From Caldimonas brevitalea (GTDB lineage Bacteria > Pseudomonadota > Gammaproteobacteria > Burkholderiales > Burkholderiaceae_C), in assembly GCF_001017435.1 (NCBI RefSeq), contig NZ_CP011371.1, positions 6,412,148 through 6,476,147 of the forward strand: 64,000 bases of DNA, given 5' to 3'. Below are positions 8,671 through 17,769 of this stretch, one piece after another. The notes beneath the pieces were generated by a model, which worked only from the letters and a program-made list of their open reading frames with translations, searched no databases and was not told where the DNA came from. Position numbers and translations under genes: made by a program. Numbering within the stretch: the stretch's first letter is position 1; every line of letters begins with the position of its first letter.

Positions 8671-9435
8671 ATGTTCGAGTTCGTCTTCGTCACGCTCGCG
8701 TCCGGGTTTGCCGGTTTCATCGACGCGATCGTCGGCGGCGGCGGCCTGATCCTGGTGCCGGCACTGTTCGGTGTTTTCCCCGGCGCCGCCCCCGCGACGC
8801 TGTTCGGCACCAACAAGGGTGCCGCGGTCTGGGGCACGGCCTGGGCCACGCTGCAGTACGCCCGACGGGTCGAGATGGTGTGGTCGGCGCTGCTGCCCGC
8901 TGCCGCGGCAGCCTTGTGCGGCGCGGCGCTGGGTGCCTGGACCGTCACGCAAGTCTCTCCGGAGGGCCTGCGCAAGGCGCTGCCGCTGATCCTGCTGGCG
9001 GTGCTGCTCTACACGCTCGCACGCAAGGACCTGGGGCGCGAGCATGCGCGCCGTTTCGGTGGCGGCATCGAGGCCGCCCTCGCCTCGATCATCGGCCTGC
9101 TGGTGGGCTTTTACGACGGCTTTTTCGGCCCGGGCACCGGCAGCTTCTTCGTGTTCCTGTTCGTGCGAGTGCTCGGCTACGACTTCCTGCACGCGTCGGC
9201 CAGTGCCAAGCTGTTGAACACCGCCACCAACCTGTCGGCGCTGGCCCTGTTCATCTCCAAGGGGCACATCTGGTGGCACTACGCGCTGGTGATGGCGGTC
9301 GCCAACATCGCCGGCAGCCTGCTCGGCACCCGGCTGGCCCTGCGCCACGGTGCGGGCTTCGTCCGCGGCGTGTTCATTGCCGTGGTGTCGGCGCTCATCT
9401 TGAAGACCGGCTACGACGCCTTCCTCGCTGCTTGA
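8671..9435 (+). CDS. TauE/SafE (TSUP) family membrane permease
   Basis: 254 residues starting at MFEFVFVTLASGFAGFIDAI. The first membrane repeat has the family hallmark GFIDAIVGGGGLILVPAL. The second repeat has LLVGFYDGFFGPGTGSF, and about eight hydrophobic segments can be counted. TSUP proteins move sulfite, sulfonates or organic acids across the inner membrane; which one cannot be told here. The open frame extends upstream to 8539, but that part crosses the terminator stem and is not hydrophobic, so the ATG at 8671 next to the first membrane helix is preferred. Confidence 0.9.
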   Translation: MFEFVFVTLASGFAGFIDAIVGGGGLILVPALFGVFPGAAPATLFGTNKGAAVWGTAWATLQYARRVEMVWSALLPAAAAALCGAALGAWTVTQVSPEGLRKALPLILLAVLLYTLARKDLGREHARRFGGGIEAALASIIGLLVGFYDGFFGPGTGSFFVFLFVRVLGYDFLHASASAKLLNTATNLSALALFISKGHIWWHYALVMAVANIAGSLLGTRLALRHGAGFVRGVFIAVVSALILKTGYDAFLAA

Positions 9436-9595
9436 AGCCCTCGGTGCGGTGGCCACCGTTGTGGCCCTGCTTCACCTGCCAGGGGTCAAGCGTGCAATCC
9501 GCCACCCCATCAGGCGATCAAGCCCGCAGGCGCCTGGGTCGATGCGCCATGCGCTGCGCATGCGAGTACAGTCCGGCGCCATCCACGGATGGAAC

Positions 9596-11470
9596 ATGCG
9601 CAGCAGTACCCTTGCCCTACCGTCGCGGCGCCGCTCCGGCGTGAGCACGCGCGTCAAGATCGGGCTGGGGTTCGGCAGCCTGGCCCTCGCCGTGTTCTTG
9701 TTCGTCGGCTGGGCGTCGGCCCGATCGGCCCGCCTGCAGGTCACGGCCGACGCCGGCCTCAGCCTCGCCGAAGTCGCACGCCACCTGTCGTCGTCGCTCG
9801 ACGCGGGCATGGGCGAACGCTACCGTGAGATCCAGAACATCGCGGGACTCGAACACCTGCACCGCCGCGAACTGGACCCCGCCGCCTGGCGTGTGGTTCT
9901 CGAACAGCTGCAGCAATCGTTTCGCCACTACGCCTGGATCGGCGTGACCGACCCGCAGGGTGTGGTGGTGGCCGCCACCGGCGGCGTGCTCGAAAAGCGC
10001 GACGTGGCGCAGCGCCCGTGGTTCGTCGAAGCACGCACCCGGCCCTTTGTCGGCGACGTGCACGACGCGGTGCTGCTGGCGCGCTTGCTGCCGCAGGTCG
10101 ACAACGAGCCCCTGCGTCTGGTCGATGTGGCAGCGCCGATACGCGAGGGCGAACGTATGGTGGGCGTGCTCGGCGCCCACCTGAGCTGGAAATGGGCTCA
10201 AGAGCTCCGCGAGCAGGCGCTCGCGCCGGTGGAGGCGGCACGGCACATCGAGGTGATCGTGGTCAACCGCGCGGGCGAGCAGCTGCTGGGCCCCAAGGGC
10301 GGACCCCGCGTTCCATTGGCACCGGCCACCGTCGAACGGCTGACGCAACAGCGCCATGGCATCGAGCCCTGGCAGGACGGTCGGCGCTACCTCAGCGCCG
10401 CCCATCGCGCCGGCCCGCGCGCCGGCTACCCCGGCCTGGGTTGGACCGTGCTGGTGCGCCAGCCGGTCAGCATCGCGACGGCGCCGGCGCGCCACCTGCA
10501 GTGGCGGATCTGGGGTTATGGCCTGTTCGGCGTGCTCGGCTTCGGCCTGGCCGGCTGGTGGCTGGCCGGACGGCTCGCCGCGCCGTTGCGCCGCGTCGCG
10601 CGCGAGGCGCAATTGCAAGCGCCGCAACACGACGCGGTGGGCGGTTCGCCTCAGGACGAAGTGACGCAGCTGGCGTATGCCCTCGGTGCCCTGGTGACAC
10701 AGCTGCGCGACCGAGAGCGCGAACTGGTGAGCTTGAACGAGACGCTGGAGCACCGGGTGGCCGAACGCACCCGGGCTTTGGAGCAGGCCAATGCCGATCT
10801 GCAGAGCTTCACACGCACCGTCTCGCACGACCTCAAGGGCCCGATCGGCTCGGTGGGCAGCGCCACCCGCATGGCGCTCGAGCTGAGCGGCCCGCAACTC
10901 GACACGCGTGCGCGCGACCTGCTCTCGCTCTCGGCCGCCGAGTGCGACCGCCTCGGGGTGCTGGTCGACGAGTTGCTGGCGCTGGCGCGCGTCGACCAGC
11001 AGGCGTTGCGCCGCGAGCCGCTGGACATGAAGGCGCTGGCCCAGGCGGCCGCGGCCGATGTGTTGCGCAGCGCTGCGCCCGCCGCCGTGCCACTCGACCT
11101 GCGGATCGACGACCTGCCACCGATCGACGGTGACCCGGTGCTGCTGCGACAGGTCTGGCACAACCTGTTGTCCAACGCCGTCAAGTTTTCTCGCCGTGCT
11201 GCACAGCCGCGGGTCGAAGTCGGTGTCAGCAGCGACGAGCGGCGCCATGTGTTCCATGTGCGCGACAACGGCGCCGGCTTCGACCGCCAGCTGGCCGATC
11301 GATTGTTCGACGTGTTCCAGCGCCTGCACTCTCAAGACGAGTTCCCCGGCACCGGGGTGGGCCTGTCCATCGTCAAGCGCATCGTGAACCGCCACGGCGG
11401 CGAGGTGTGGGCCGAGGGTGCGCCGGGCCAGGGCGCCTGCTTCTACTTCGCGTTGCCCCGCTCGGCGTAG
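9596..11470 (+). CDS. Membrane sensor histidine kinase with extracytoplasmic Cache domain
   Basis: 624 residues from this start. The frame is open back to a GTG at 9449, and ATGs at 9542 and 9560 are alternatives; no start has a strong ribosome site. TM1 is about 20-40, a periplasmic Cache-like sensor 55-290, TM2 303-326, a HAMP-like linker, then a coiled coil (LNETLEHRVAERTRALEQA). HisKA has His411 in TVSHDLKGPIG. HATPase has Asn527, DNGAGF at 557 and GTGVGLSIVKRIV from 585. Unlike the kinase at 985-3291 it has no receiver. No cognate regulator is adjacent, so the signal and output are unknown. Confidence 0.9.
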   Translation: MRSSTLALPSRRRSGVSTRVKIGLGFGSLALAVFLFVGWASARSARLQVTADAGLSLAEVARHLSSSLDAGMGERYREIQNIAGLEHLHRRELDPAAWRVVLEQLQQSFRHYAWIGVTDPQGVVVAATGGVLEKRDVAQRPWFVEARTRPFVGDVHDAVLLARLLPQVDNEPLRLVDVAAPIREGERMVGVLGAHLSWKWAQELREQALAPVEAARHIEVIVVNRAGEQLLGPKGGPRVPLAPATVERLTQQRHGIEPWQDGRRYLSAAHRAGPRAGYPGLGWTVLVRQPVSIATAPARHLQWRIWGYGLFGVLGFGLAGWWLAGRLAAPLRRVAREAQLQAPQHDAVGGSPQDEVTQLAYALGALVTQLRDRERELVSLNETLEHRVAERTRALEQANADLQSFTRTVSHDLKGPIGSVGSATRMALELSGPQLDTRARDLLSLSAAECDRLGVLVDELLALARVDQQALRREPLDMKALAQAAAADVLRSAAPAAVPLDLRIDDLPPIDGDPVLLRQVWHNLLSNAVKFSRRAAQPRVEVGVSSDERRHVFHVRDNGAGFDRQLADRLFDVFQRLHSQDEFPGTGVGLSIVKRIVNRHGGEVWAEGAPGQGACFYFALPRSA

Positions 11471-11658
11471 GCATGGGATCGGCGTGAAACGCCGAAGGCA
11501 CGTCCCGCCGCGGCCCACCCTTCCCGCAACAGTTCGACACCAGTGCTTACCCGGGCCTCACCCGGGGCCTTGCACGATGCGTTGGCGGCCTTCCGGGCCG
11601 TTTTCCCTCTTCCCGCGGCCGCGGCCGTGCCCTTCGACGATACGACCAGGAGATCTTC

Positions 11659-12315
11659 ATGCAAGCTCTGTCTCGCCAGGCGCGCGCCTGCGCCCTCGTC
11701 CTCGGCAGTCTGTTCGCGGCCGGCAGTTCGCTCGCCGCCACGGTGGCCGGTGAACTGTTCGATGTGTCCTATGACGACACCGGCTTCCCCGCAGGTAGCG
11801 GCTTCAGCCTGGTCGCGCCCGACACGGTGCGCTTCACGCTGCGCGGTGACGGTGACATCACGGTGGGCCCGACCCCTGACTCGATCGAAACCGACTCGGC
11901 CAGCGACTCACTTGGCTTCACGCTGCTGCCGAAGGCGGGCATCACGGTGAGCGGCGTGCAGATGTTCGTCACCGGCAGCTTCGACAACCCGACCGAAAGC
12001 GCGACGCTGACCTACAGCGAATCGCTCGCCGCCGCCGGTGCAAGCGACGGCGACGCGGTGTCGTTGGGGGTGTTCACCTCCGGCGCGCTGCCGAGCGGCT
12101 CGGAGGTCAGCTTCGCCGGGACCACCCTGCCGGTGGCCGTGTCGTTCAGCTATTTGCTCAACGGCTTCAGCAGCGACCCCTTCGTCGCCTCGACCGCATC
12201 GCTGGCCTACATCGATTTCCGCGTCGCGGCCGTGCCCGAGCCGGAAACGTATGCGCTGCTGTTGGCAGGCCTGGGTCTCACCGCCGCCGTCGCGCGGCGT
12301 CGCAAGGCCGGCTGA
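11659..12315 (+). CDS. PEP-CTERM sorting-signal protein
   Basis: 218 residues with a signal peptide (about 1-28, ending SSLAA). A beta-rich, Ser/Thr/Asp-rich body of low similarity to anything I know follows. The C-terminus is a PEP-CTERM tripartite tag: VPEPETYALLLAGLGL, then a hydrophobic helix, then ARRRKAG. The tag marks it for exosortase (EpsH/XrtA-type) processing and export to the surface or biofilm matrix. No exosortase gene is in the window. The start has a usable Shine-Dalgarno (AGGAGAT, 7 bases upstream). Confidence 0.9.
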   Translation: MQALSRQARACALVLGSLFAAGSSLAATVAGELFDVSYDDTGFPAGSGFSLVAPDTVRFTLRGDGDITVGPTPDSIETDSASDSLGFTLLPKAGITVSGVQMFVTGSFDNPTESATLTYSESLAAAGASDGDAVSLGVFTSGALPSGSEVSFAGTTLPVAVSFSYLLNGFSSDPFVASTASLAYIDFRVAAVPEPETYALLLAGLGLTAAVARRRKAG

Positions 12316-12327
12316 GCGTACCGGCAA

Positions 12328-12361
12328 CGGCTCGGGTTGCAAGCCAGCAGGGCCCGAGCCG
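12328..12361. terminator. GC-rich hairpin between convergent genes
   Basis: Perfect 9-bp stem CGGCTCGGG (12328-12336) / CCCGAGCCG (12353-12361), between the stop codons of the PEP-CTERM gene and the leftward matB. There is no T-run on either strand, so it is at best a weak or Rho-assisted bidirectional terminator. Confidence 0.4.
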
Positions 12362-12364
12362 GCT

Positions 12365-13900
12365 TCAGGATGCGAACAGCCGTTGGTGCTGCTCACGCAG
12401 TAGCGCCTTCTGCACCTTGCCCATCGCGTTGCGCGGCAACTCGGCGTCGAAGAACACCCGCTTGGGCACCTTGAAGCCGGCGATGCGGTCCTTCAGCGCG
12501 GCGATCATCGGACCTTCGGCCAACTCCACGCCCGGCTTGGGCACCACCACCGCCACCACCGCTTCGCCGAAGTCGGGGTGCGGCACGCCGATCACCGCCG
12601 ACTCGGCCACACCGTCCATCTCGTTCAGATAGCCTTCGACCTCGGCCGGGTAGACGTTGTAGCCGCCGCTGATCACCAGGTCTTTGCTGCGGCCCACGAT
12701 GGTGAGGTACCCCTCGGCGTCGAAGCGGCCCACGTCGCCGGTCTTGAACCAGCCGTCCGCGGTGAACTCTTCACGCGTCTTCTCGGGCATGCGCCAGTAG
12801 CCGGCGAAGACGTTGGGGCCGCGCACTTCGATGCCGCCGATCTCGTTTGCCGGACATGGAGCCCCCGTCTTGGCATCGGTCACCCGCACCTGCACGCCCG
12901 GCAACGGCCGGCCGACGGTGCCGCCGCGCCGCTCGCCGTCGGCGGGCTTGCAGGGGTTGGAGGTCAGCATCACCGTCTCGCTCATGCCGTAGCGCTCGAG
13001 GATGGTGTGGCCGGTGCGGTCGCGAAAGGCCTCGAAGGTGTCGAGCCGCAGCGGTGCCGAGCCGCTGATGAACAAGCGCATCGAGCGGCAGGCCTCGTGT
13101 GTCAGTCCGGGCTCGGCCAGCAGGCGCACATAGAGCGTGGGCACGCCCATGAACACGGTCGCCTGGGGCAGGTGCTCGATGACACGCTGGGGATCGAACC
13201 GCGGCAGCCAGATCATCTTGCTGCCCGACAACAGCGCGCCATGGATGGCGACGAACAGGCCATGGATGTGGAAGATCGGCAGCGCATGGATCAACACATC
13301 GTCGGGCTGCCAGTCCCAGTAGGCTTTCAAGGTCAGCGCATTGCTGAGCATGTTGCCGTGGGTGAGCATGGCGCCCTTGCTGCGCCCGGTGGTGCCCGAG
13401 GTGTAGAGGATCACCGCCAGCTCGTCGTCGCCGGGCTCGACCACCGCGTGTTGGTCGCTCATGTGCGAGGCACGTTCGAGCAAGGAGCCGCTGCGGTCTT
13501 CGTTGAGCGTGAAGACATGGGCCGTGCCACGCGAGAAGGCCAGCTTGCTGATGGCCGAGAAGTTGCGCCCGGCGCACACCACCACGCTGGGTTGGGCGTC
13601 TTCGATGAAATAGGCCAGCTCGTCCTGTTGGTAGGCGGTGTTGAGCGGCACGTGGACATGGCCCGCTCGCAAGGTCGCGAGGTAGAGCATCAAGGCCTCG
13701 ACCGACTTGTCGGTCTGCACCAGGATGCGCGCGCCGCGTGGCAGGTCGAGCGAGGCGAACAGGTTGGCGATCATCGCGCTGCCGCGCTCCAGGTCGCGCC
13801 AGCGGTAGCGCAGGCCGTCGTCGGTCTCGACGGCGATGGTGTCGAGGTCGTCGGGAAAGGCGGCCCGCAAGGCGGCGTAGAGGTTGGGATGGGCTGGCAT
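12365..13900 (-). CDS. matB: Malonyl-CoA synthetase (malonate--CoA ligase)
   Basis: 511 residues, an ANL-superfamily adenylate-forming ligase. The P-loop is ILYTSGTTGRSKGAMLTHGN. Next come the adenine region (ERYGMSETVMLTSNP), the hinge/motor motif GRSKDLVISGGYNVYPAEVE and the C-terminal catalytic Lys in RNAMGKVQK. The pattern HALPIFHIHGLFVAIHG and the overall sequence match MatB-type enzymes, which make malonyl-CoA from malonate, CoA and ATP. The ATG at 13900 (MPAHPNLYAALR) is chosen because the 19 codons upstream are not conserved-looking. No malonate decarboxylase or MatC transporter is adjacent. Confidence 0.85.
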   Translation of the reverse strand: MPAHPNLYAALRAAFPDDLDTIAVETDDGLRYRWRDLERGSAMIANLFASLDLPRGARILVQTDKSVEALMLYLATLRAGHVHVPLNTAYQQDELAYFIEDAQPSVVVCAGRNFSAISKLAFSRGTAHVFTLNEDRSGSLLERASHMSDQHAVVEPGDDELAVILYTSGTTGRSKGAMLTHGNMLSNALTLKAYWDWQPDDVLIHALPIFHIHGLFVAIHGALLSGSKMIWLPRFDPQRVIEHLPQATVFMGVPTLYVRLLAEPGLTHEACRSMRLFISGSAPLRLDTFEAFRDRTGHTILERYGMSETVMLTSNPCKPADGERRGGTVGRPLPGVQVRVTDAKTGAPCPANEIGGIEVRGPNVFAGYWRMPEKTREEFTADGWFKTGDVGRFDAEGYLTIVGRSKDLVISGGYNVYPAEVEGYLNEMDGVAESAVIGVPHPDFGEAVVAVVVPKPGVELAEGPMIAALKDRIAGFKVPKRVFFDAELPRNAMGKVQKALLREQHQRLFAS

Positions 13901-14046
13901 GGGGGTGTCGTCGCAGAGGTTCGAGGGGCGCGCACACAGGGCCGGCGCGTCGGCCACGGCAGGCTGCCGAGGGTAGCACCGTGGGACGCGGCATCGGCAG
14001 GCCGGTCTCTACCGACTCAACCCTGTGGCATCAGGTGCACTCGCCC

Positions 14047-14985
14047 TCACCTGCCCTCGGCCTCGGCTGCTGCAGGCATGGGCTCCGGCGCCGCCAGTTG
14101 CAGCCGTTCGCGCAGACGGGGCGCGGCAAAGTCGACGAAGGCCCTGACCTTGGCGGCGGCCTTGCGGCCCTCGGGGTAAACCAGATGGACCGGTGTGGGC
14201 GGCGGTTCGTGCTCGGCCAGCACGATCTGCAAGCGCCCTGCCACCACGTCAGCGGCGACCTGATAGGACAAGGCGCGTGCGAGCCCGTGGCCGGCCAGCG
14301 CCGCACCGATTGCCACGTCGCCGCTGTTGACCACCAGCCGCACGGCCGGCTCTGCGGCCGTGGCATCGCGGCCGAAGCGCCAGGGTGCGGCACGGCCGCC
14401 GGTCTGGGCGATGCCGATCGCATGGTGGCCTTGCAAGTCGGCCGGCACGGCCGGTATCCCCCGCCTGCCGAGATAGTCGGGCGAGGCCACCACGACGGCG
14501 CGCACCGAGCCGACGCGCACAGCGGTGAGCGACGAATCGGGCAGGCGGGCGATGCGCACCGCGACATCCAGGCCTTCGTCGACCAGGTTCACCACCCGGT
14601 CGACGAACAGGCTGCGCACGTTCACCTTGGGATAGGCCGCGAGGAAGTCGAGCAGCAGGGGCGCGACGTGCAGGCGGCCGAACATCGACGACGCCGTCAC
14701 CGCGAGCCAGCCCTGCGGTTCGGCATAGTCGCCGCCGGCCGCCGCATCGGCTTCCTCCAGGTCTTGCAGGATGCGCTTGCAATCGGCCAGGTAGCGCTCG
14801 CCCGCTTCGGTCAGCCGCACGCTGCGGGTGGTCCGGTGCAACAGGCGTGCACCGACCCGCTGCTCGAGCGCCACCACCGCGCGGGTCACCGCCGGGGCGG
14901 ACAGGCGCAGATGGCGAGCCGCGGCCGCAAAGCCGGCCTGTTCGGCCACGGCGACAAACACGCGCAAGGTGTCGAGACGGTCCAT
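14047..14985 (-). CDS. LysR-family transcriptional regulator
   Basis: 312 residues starting MDRLDTLRVFVAVAEQAGF. The N-terminal winged helix-turn-helix (about 1-60) contains AAARHLRLSAPAVTRAVVALE and LLHRTTRSVRLTEAGERYL. A periplasmic-binding-like effector domain (about 90-300) follows. It is divergent from the glutathione transferase at 15106 and probably controls it through the palindrome at 14992-15008. The effector is unknown. The upstream frame is open to 15021, but the family N-terminus begins at the chosen ATG. Confidence 0.9.
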   Translation of the reverse strand: MDRLDTLRVFVAVAEQAGFAAAARHLRLSAPAVTRAVVALEQRVGARLLHRTTRSVRLTEAGERYLADCKRILQDLEEADAAAGGDYAEPQGWLAVTASSMFGRLHVAPLLLDFLAAYPKVNVRSLFVDRVVNLVDEGLDVAVRIARLPDSSLTAVRVGSVRAVVVASPDYLGRRGIPAVPADLQGHHAIGIAQTGGRAAPWRFGRDATAAEPAVRLVVNSGDVAIGAALAGHGLARALSYQVAADVVAGRLQIVLAEHEPPPTPVHLVYPEGRKAAAKVRAFVDFAAPRLRERLQLAAPEPMPAAAEAEGR

Positions 14986-14991
14986 GTCGCT

Positions 14992-15008
14992 ATTCCACGC
15001 GGTGGAAT
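14992..15008. promoter_or_regulatory. Palindromic LysR-type operator
   Basis: A perfect palindrome, ATTCCAC-GCG-GTGGAAT, lies just upstream of the regulator's start and about 98 bases before the glutathione transferase start. It contains the T-N11-A core expected of LysR-family sites (TCCACGCGGTGGA). It is the obvious site for autoregulation and control of the divergent gene. Confidence 0.65.
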
Positions 15009-15105
15009 GCTGAAGTGTCAACAGCGGCGATTCTGCAAGCGCAGGGCAATGGATAAGGTGGCGGCTGTAGTTTTCACCTGCTCATCGACACACAAAAGGC
15101 TTCCC

Positions 15106-15750
15106 ATGAACCCCAACGGCACACACCCCCTTCCCTCACAGCCCCTGCGCCTCTACCGCCATGAACTGTCGGGCCATGCGCACCGCGTCGAGCTGTTGTT
15201 GTCGCTGCTGGGCCTGCCCTTCGAGCGGGTCGACGTCGATTTGCGCCGGCGCGAACACAAGCAGCCGGCCTTCCTCGAGAAGAATCCGTTCGGCCAGGTG
15301 CCGGTGATCGAGGACGGCGAGCTGACGCTGGCCGACAGCAACGCCATCCTGGTCTACCTCGCGACGCGCTACGACGGCAGTGGCCGCTGGTGGCCGCGCG
15401 ACCCGGTGGGAGCGGCCAACGTGCAGCGCTGGCTCAGCGTCGCCGCCGGAGCGCTCGTCAACGGGCCCGGCAATGCCCGCCTGGCAGTGCTGTTCCGGCA
15501 GCAAGGCGACCCGCAGGCGCAAGAACTCGCGCACGTGTTGCTCGAACGCCTCGAGGCGCACCTTGGGACCCGCGAGTACTTCGCAGCCGATCATCCGACC
15601 GTGGCCGACGTGGCCCTCTACAGCTACACGGCGCATGCGCCCGAAGGCGGCGTCTCGCTACAGCCCTATGCACGGCTGCGGGCCTGGCTGCAACGGATCG
15701 AGGCACTGCCCGGTTTCGTGCCGATGCAGCGCTCGCCCACGCTGGCTTGA
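15106..15750 (+). CDS. Glutathione S-transferase family protein (LysR-linked)
   Basis: 214 residues. The N-terminal thioredoxin fold (LRLYRHELSGHAHRVELLLS, FGQVPVIEDGELTLADSNAILVYLATRY) is followed by the helical domain with ADHPTVADVALYSYTAHAPEGGV. It shares the fold but not close sequence with the transferase at 7600-8274. It is transcribed away from the LysR gene and ends 5 bases before the flavin-nucleotide-binding gene, suggesting a two-gene unit induced by an electrophile or similar stress. Confidence 0.92.
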   Translation: MNPNGTHPLPSQPLRLYRHELSGHAHRVELLLSLLGLPFERVDVDLRRREHKQPAFLEKNPFGQVPVIEDGELTLADSNAILVYLATRYDGSGRWWPRDPVGAANVQRWLSVAAGALVNGPGNARLAVLFRQQGDPQAQELAHVLLERLEAHLGTREYFAADHPTVADVALYSYTAHAPEGGVSLQPYARLRAWLQRIEALPGFVPMQRSPTLA

Positions 15751-15755
15751 GCGCC

Positions 15756-16778
15756 ATGTCCGCTGGCCCAGATCTGAAGGCGGCTTCCATGTCGCCCCCG
15801 CCCCCCGCCTCGCCCGAGACCCTGCCCGGCTGGCCCGGCCCGGGCTCGCCGTTTCATCCGGGCGAGCGCGAACTGCAGGAGCGGGCCGGCCTGCGCGAGC
15901 GCATGGAGCAGGTCGGCCGCAAGGTGGTCCGCGGCATGATGCCGGCGCAGCACCGGGAACTGTTCGCCCAGCTGCCCTGGATGCTGGTGGGCAGCCTGGA
16001 CGCGCAGCAAAGACCTTGTGCCTCGGTGCTGGTCGGGCCGCCCGGCTTCGTGCACGCCCAAGACGAGCGGCATCTGCGCATCGCCTGCCTGCCGCGGGCA
16101 GACGAGCCGCTGGCCGCGCATTTGGCGCTCGGCAGCCCGGTGGGCCTGCTGGGGCTGCAGCTCGAGACGCGGCGGCGCAACCGGATGAATGGAGCGGTGG
16201 CCGCGCTCGACGAGCAGGGCTTCACGGTGCGAGTGGAGCAGAGCTTCGGCAACTGCCCGCAGTACATCCAGGCGCGCACCCCTCGCTTTGTCGAACGGCC
16301 CCACCTGCCCGCCGCATCCTGGCCCGAGGGCACGCTGTTGAGCGAGCATGCACGATCGCTGGTCGCCGGTGCCGACACCTTGTTCATTGCATCGGCGGCG
16401 GCGCCGGTGCCGGGTGATGCGTCGCGCGGAGTCGACGTCTCGCACCGCGGCGGACGCAGCGGCTTTGTGCGGCTGTCCGAGCGCGACGGGCAGACGCTGC
16501 TGACGCTGCCCGACTACCGGGGCAACTTCATGTTCAACACGCTGGGCAACTTGCAGCTGTGGCCTCACGCCAGCCTGCTGTTCATCGACTTCGATCGGGG
16601 CGATGTGTTGCGCCTGGCCGGGCAGACGGAGATCGTCTGGGACGGGCCTGAAGTGGCGACCTTTCCCGGTGCGCAGCGGCTGTTGCGCGTGCAAGTGGAG
16701 GCCGGCACGTGGCAGGCGGGGGTGCTGCCGTTGCGGTGGTCGGCGCCCGAGTGGGCGCCGCAACTGCGCGATGCATGA
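15756..16778 (+). CDS. Pyridoxamine 5'-phosphate oxidase-family (FMN-binding split barrel) protein
   Basis: 340 residues from the ATG at 15756; a second ATG 11 codons on is possible. FHPGERELQERAGL, then MMPAQHRELFAQLPWMLVGSLD and ASVLVGPPGFV form the split-barrel core. It continues with NCPQYIQAR, VDVSHRGGRSGFVR and LPDYRGNFMFNTLGNL. This is the long PNPOx-like family often found next to glutathione transferases or ferredoxin reductases. It probably binds FMN and may reduce or bind a small electrophile; the substrate is not known. The short spacing to the upstream transferase supports co-expression. Confidence 0.8.
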   Translation: MSAGPDLKAASMSPPPPASPETLPGWPGPGSPFHPGERELQERAGLRERMEQVGRKVVRGMMPAQHRELFAQLPWMLVGSLDAQQRPCASVLVGPPGFVHAQDERHLRIACLPRADEPLAAHLALGSPVGLLGLQLETRRRNRMNGAVAALDEQGFTVRVEQSFGNCPQYIQARTPRFVERPHLPAASWPEGTLLSEHARSLVAGADTLFIASAAAPVPGDASRGVDVSHRGGRSGFVRLSERDGQTLLTLPDYRGNFMFNTLGNLQLWPHASLLFIDFDRGDVLRLAGQTEIVWDGPEVATFPGAQRLLRVQVEAGTWQAGVLPLRWSAPEWAPQLRDA

Positions 16779-16779
16779 A

Positions 16780-16812
16780 GCAGGGCGCGCGCGTACAAGG
16801 CGCGAGCCCTGC
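16780..16812. terminator. Hairpin between convergent genes
   Basis: GCAGGGC (16780-16786) pairs with GCCCTGC (16806-16812), and the inner GC-rich bases extend the stem. It lies between the stop of the flavin-binding gene and the leftward hsp20. No U-tract is present, so termination activity is uncertain. Confidence 0.35.
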
Positions 16813-16822
16813 GGCAGTGGCC

Positions 16823-17200
16823 TCAGGCCACCTGCACGGCGATACGCCGCGGCTGTGCGTGCTCCTGCTTGGGAATGCGCAGGTTGAGCACGCCGTCTTT
16901 CAGCGTGGCCTCGATACGGCCGGCGTCGAGTTCACGGCTCAGCGTGAAGGCGCGCCGGTAGCGCGGCACGCGCACTTCGGCATACACCGCTTCCAGGCCT
17001 TCGGGCGTGGCTGAGGCCACCGGCCCTTCGATCTGCAGCGTGTCGCCGTCGACCTTCAGCTCCAACTGGTCTTTGGAAACGCCCGGCAGATCGGCCAGCA
17101 GCGTGATGCCGGCGTCGTCTTCGAGCACGTCGACACGCGGCACCATGGCACGCACTTCAGTGCCGTTCTGGGGGGTCGTCAATGGCTTGTTGTCGCTCAT
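16823..17200 (-). CDS. Hsp20/alpha-crystallin family small heat-shock protein
   Basis: 125 residues. The start MSDNKPLTTPQNG has a textbook ribosome site (AGGAGGT, 7 bases upstream), which decides it over an earlier in-frame ATG at 17230. A short N-terminal arm is followed by the alpha-crystallin domain (about 25-118), with ITLLADLPGVSKDQLELKVDGD, YRRAFTLSRELD, the KDGVLNLRIPK signature and a short C-tail. It is a holdase chaperone for unfolding proteins. Second gene of the tandem pair, 26 bases after the first. Confidence 0.93.
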   Translation of the reverse strand: MSDNKPLTTPQNGTEVRAMVPRVDVLEDDAGITLLADLPGVSKDQLELKVDGDTLQIEGPVASATPEGLEAVYAEVRVPRYRRAFTLSRELDAGRIEATLKDGVLNLRIPKQEHAQPRRIAVQVA

Positions 17201-17226
17201 GATGTTTACCTCCTGGTGCAGCTGCT

Positions 17227-17682
17227 TCACTGGATCGCGATACGTTGCGGCTGCGGCGATTCACGTCGCGCAATGCTCACGTGCAGCACGCCGTCGCGGT
17301 AGGTGGCGGTGACCCGCGAGGGGTCGATGTCCTCGGGCAAGGTGATGGCGCGCTTGAAGCTGCCGTACACCCGCTCGCGGCTGTACACCGTGACCTTGCG
17401 GTCTTCCCCTTCGGGCAAGGTCGACGCTCGCTCGCCGGACAGCGTCAACACGCCACGGTCCAGCGTCACGTCGAGCTTGGCAGGGTCGAGGCCAGGCGCG
17501 AAGGCGTAGATCTCGACACTGCTCGGTGTGTTGCCGATGTTGAGCGCCGGGAAGGTGCCCGGTGCCACCGAACGGAGGCTGGTCGGCAGACCGGCGCTGC
17601 CGAACACGTCGTCCAACTCCCGGCGCAGGCGGTCGAATTCGCCGAACAGGCTGGCCGGGAAGCTCTGCAGGGATGCGTACAT
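17227..17682 (-). CDS. Hsp20/alpha-crystallin family small heat-shock protein
   Basis: 151 residues from MYASLQSFPASLFGEFDRLR, with a strong ribosome site (GAGGAGG) before it. The N-terminal arm of about 40 residues is amphipathic. The alpha-crystallin domain has IYAFAPGLDPAKLDVTLDRG, GSFKRAITLPEDIDPSRV and RDGVLHVSIARRE. It differs enough from its neighbour at 16823 that the pair probably forms mixed or separately regulated oligomers. First gene of the unit; a sigma-32-like promoter candidate lies upstream at 17770-17797. Confidence 0.93.
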   Translation of the reverse strand: MYASLQSFPASLFGEFDRLRRELDDVFGSAGLPTSLRSVAPGTFPALNIGNTPSSVEIYAFAPGLDPAKLDVTLDRGVLTLSGERASTLPEGEDRKVTVYSRERVYGSFKRAITLPEDIDPSRVTATYRDGVLHVSIARRESPQPQRIAIQ

Positions 17683-17769
17683 GATGCTTCCTCCTCGTGA
17701 TGTGGGCGGAGCCCGTGCTGCAGGTGTGCACGCCATCGTGGACACGGTTGCAGAGGGCCTCCAGGCCCG

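Noticed and set aside
11560..11660. Possible sigma-54 promoter before the PEP-CTERM gene
   Set aside because: A TTGCA is present, but no GG at the required ten-base distance.
12578..14179. Long open frame opposite matB
   Set aside because: MatB motifs are on the other strand; this translation has no recognisable fold.
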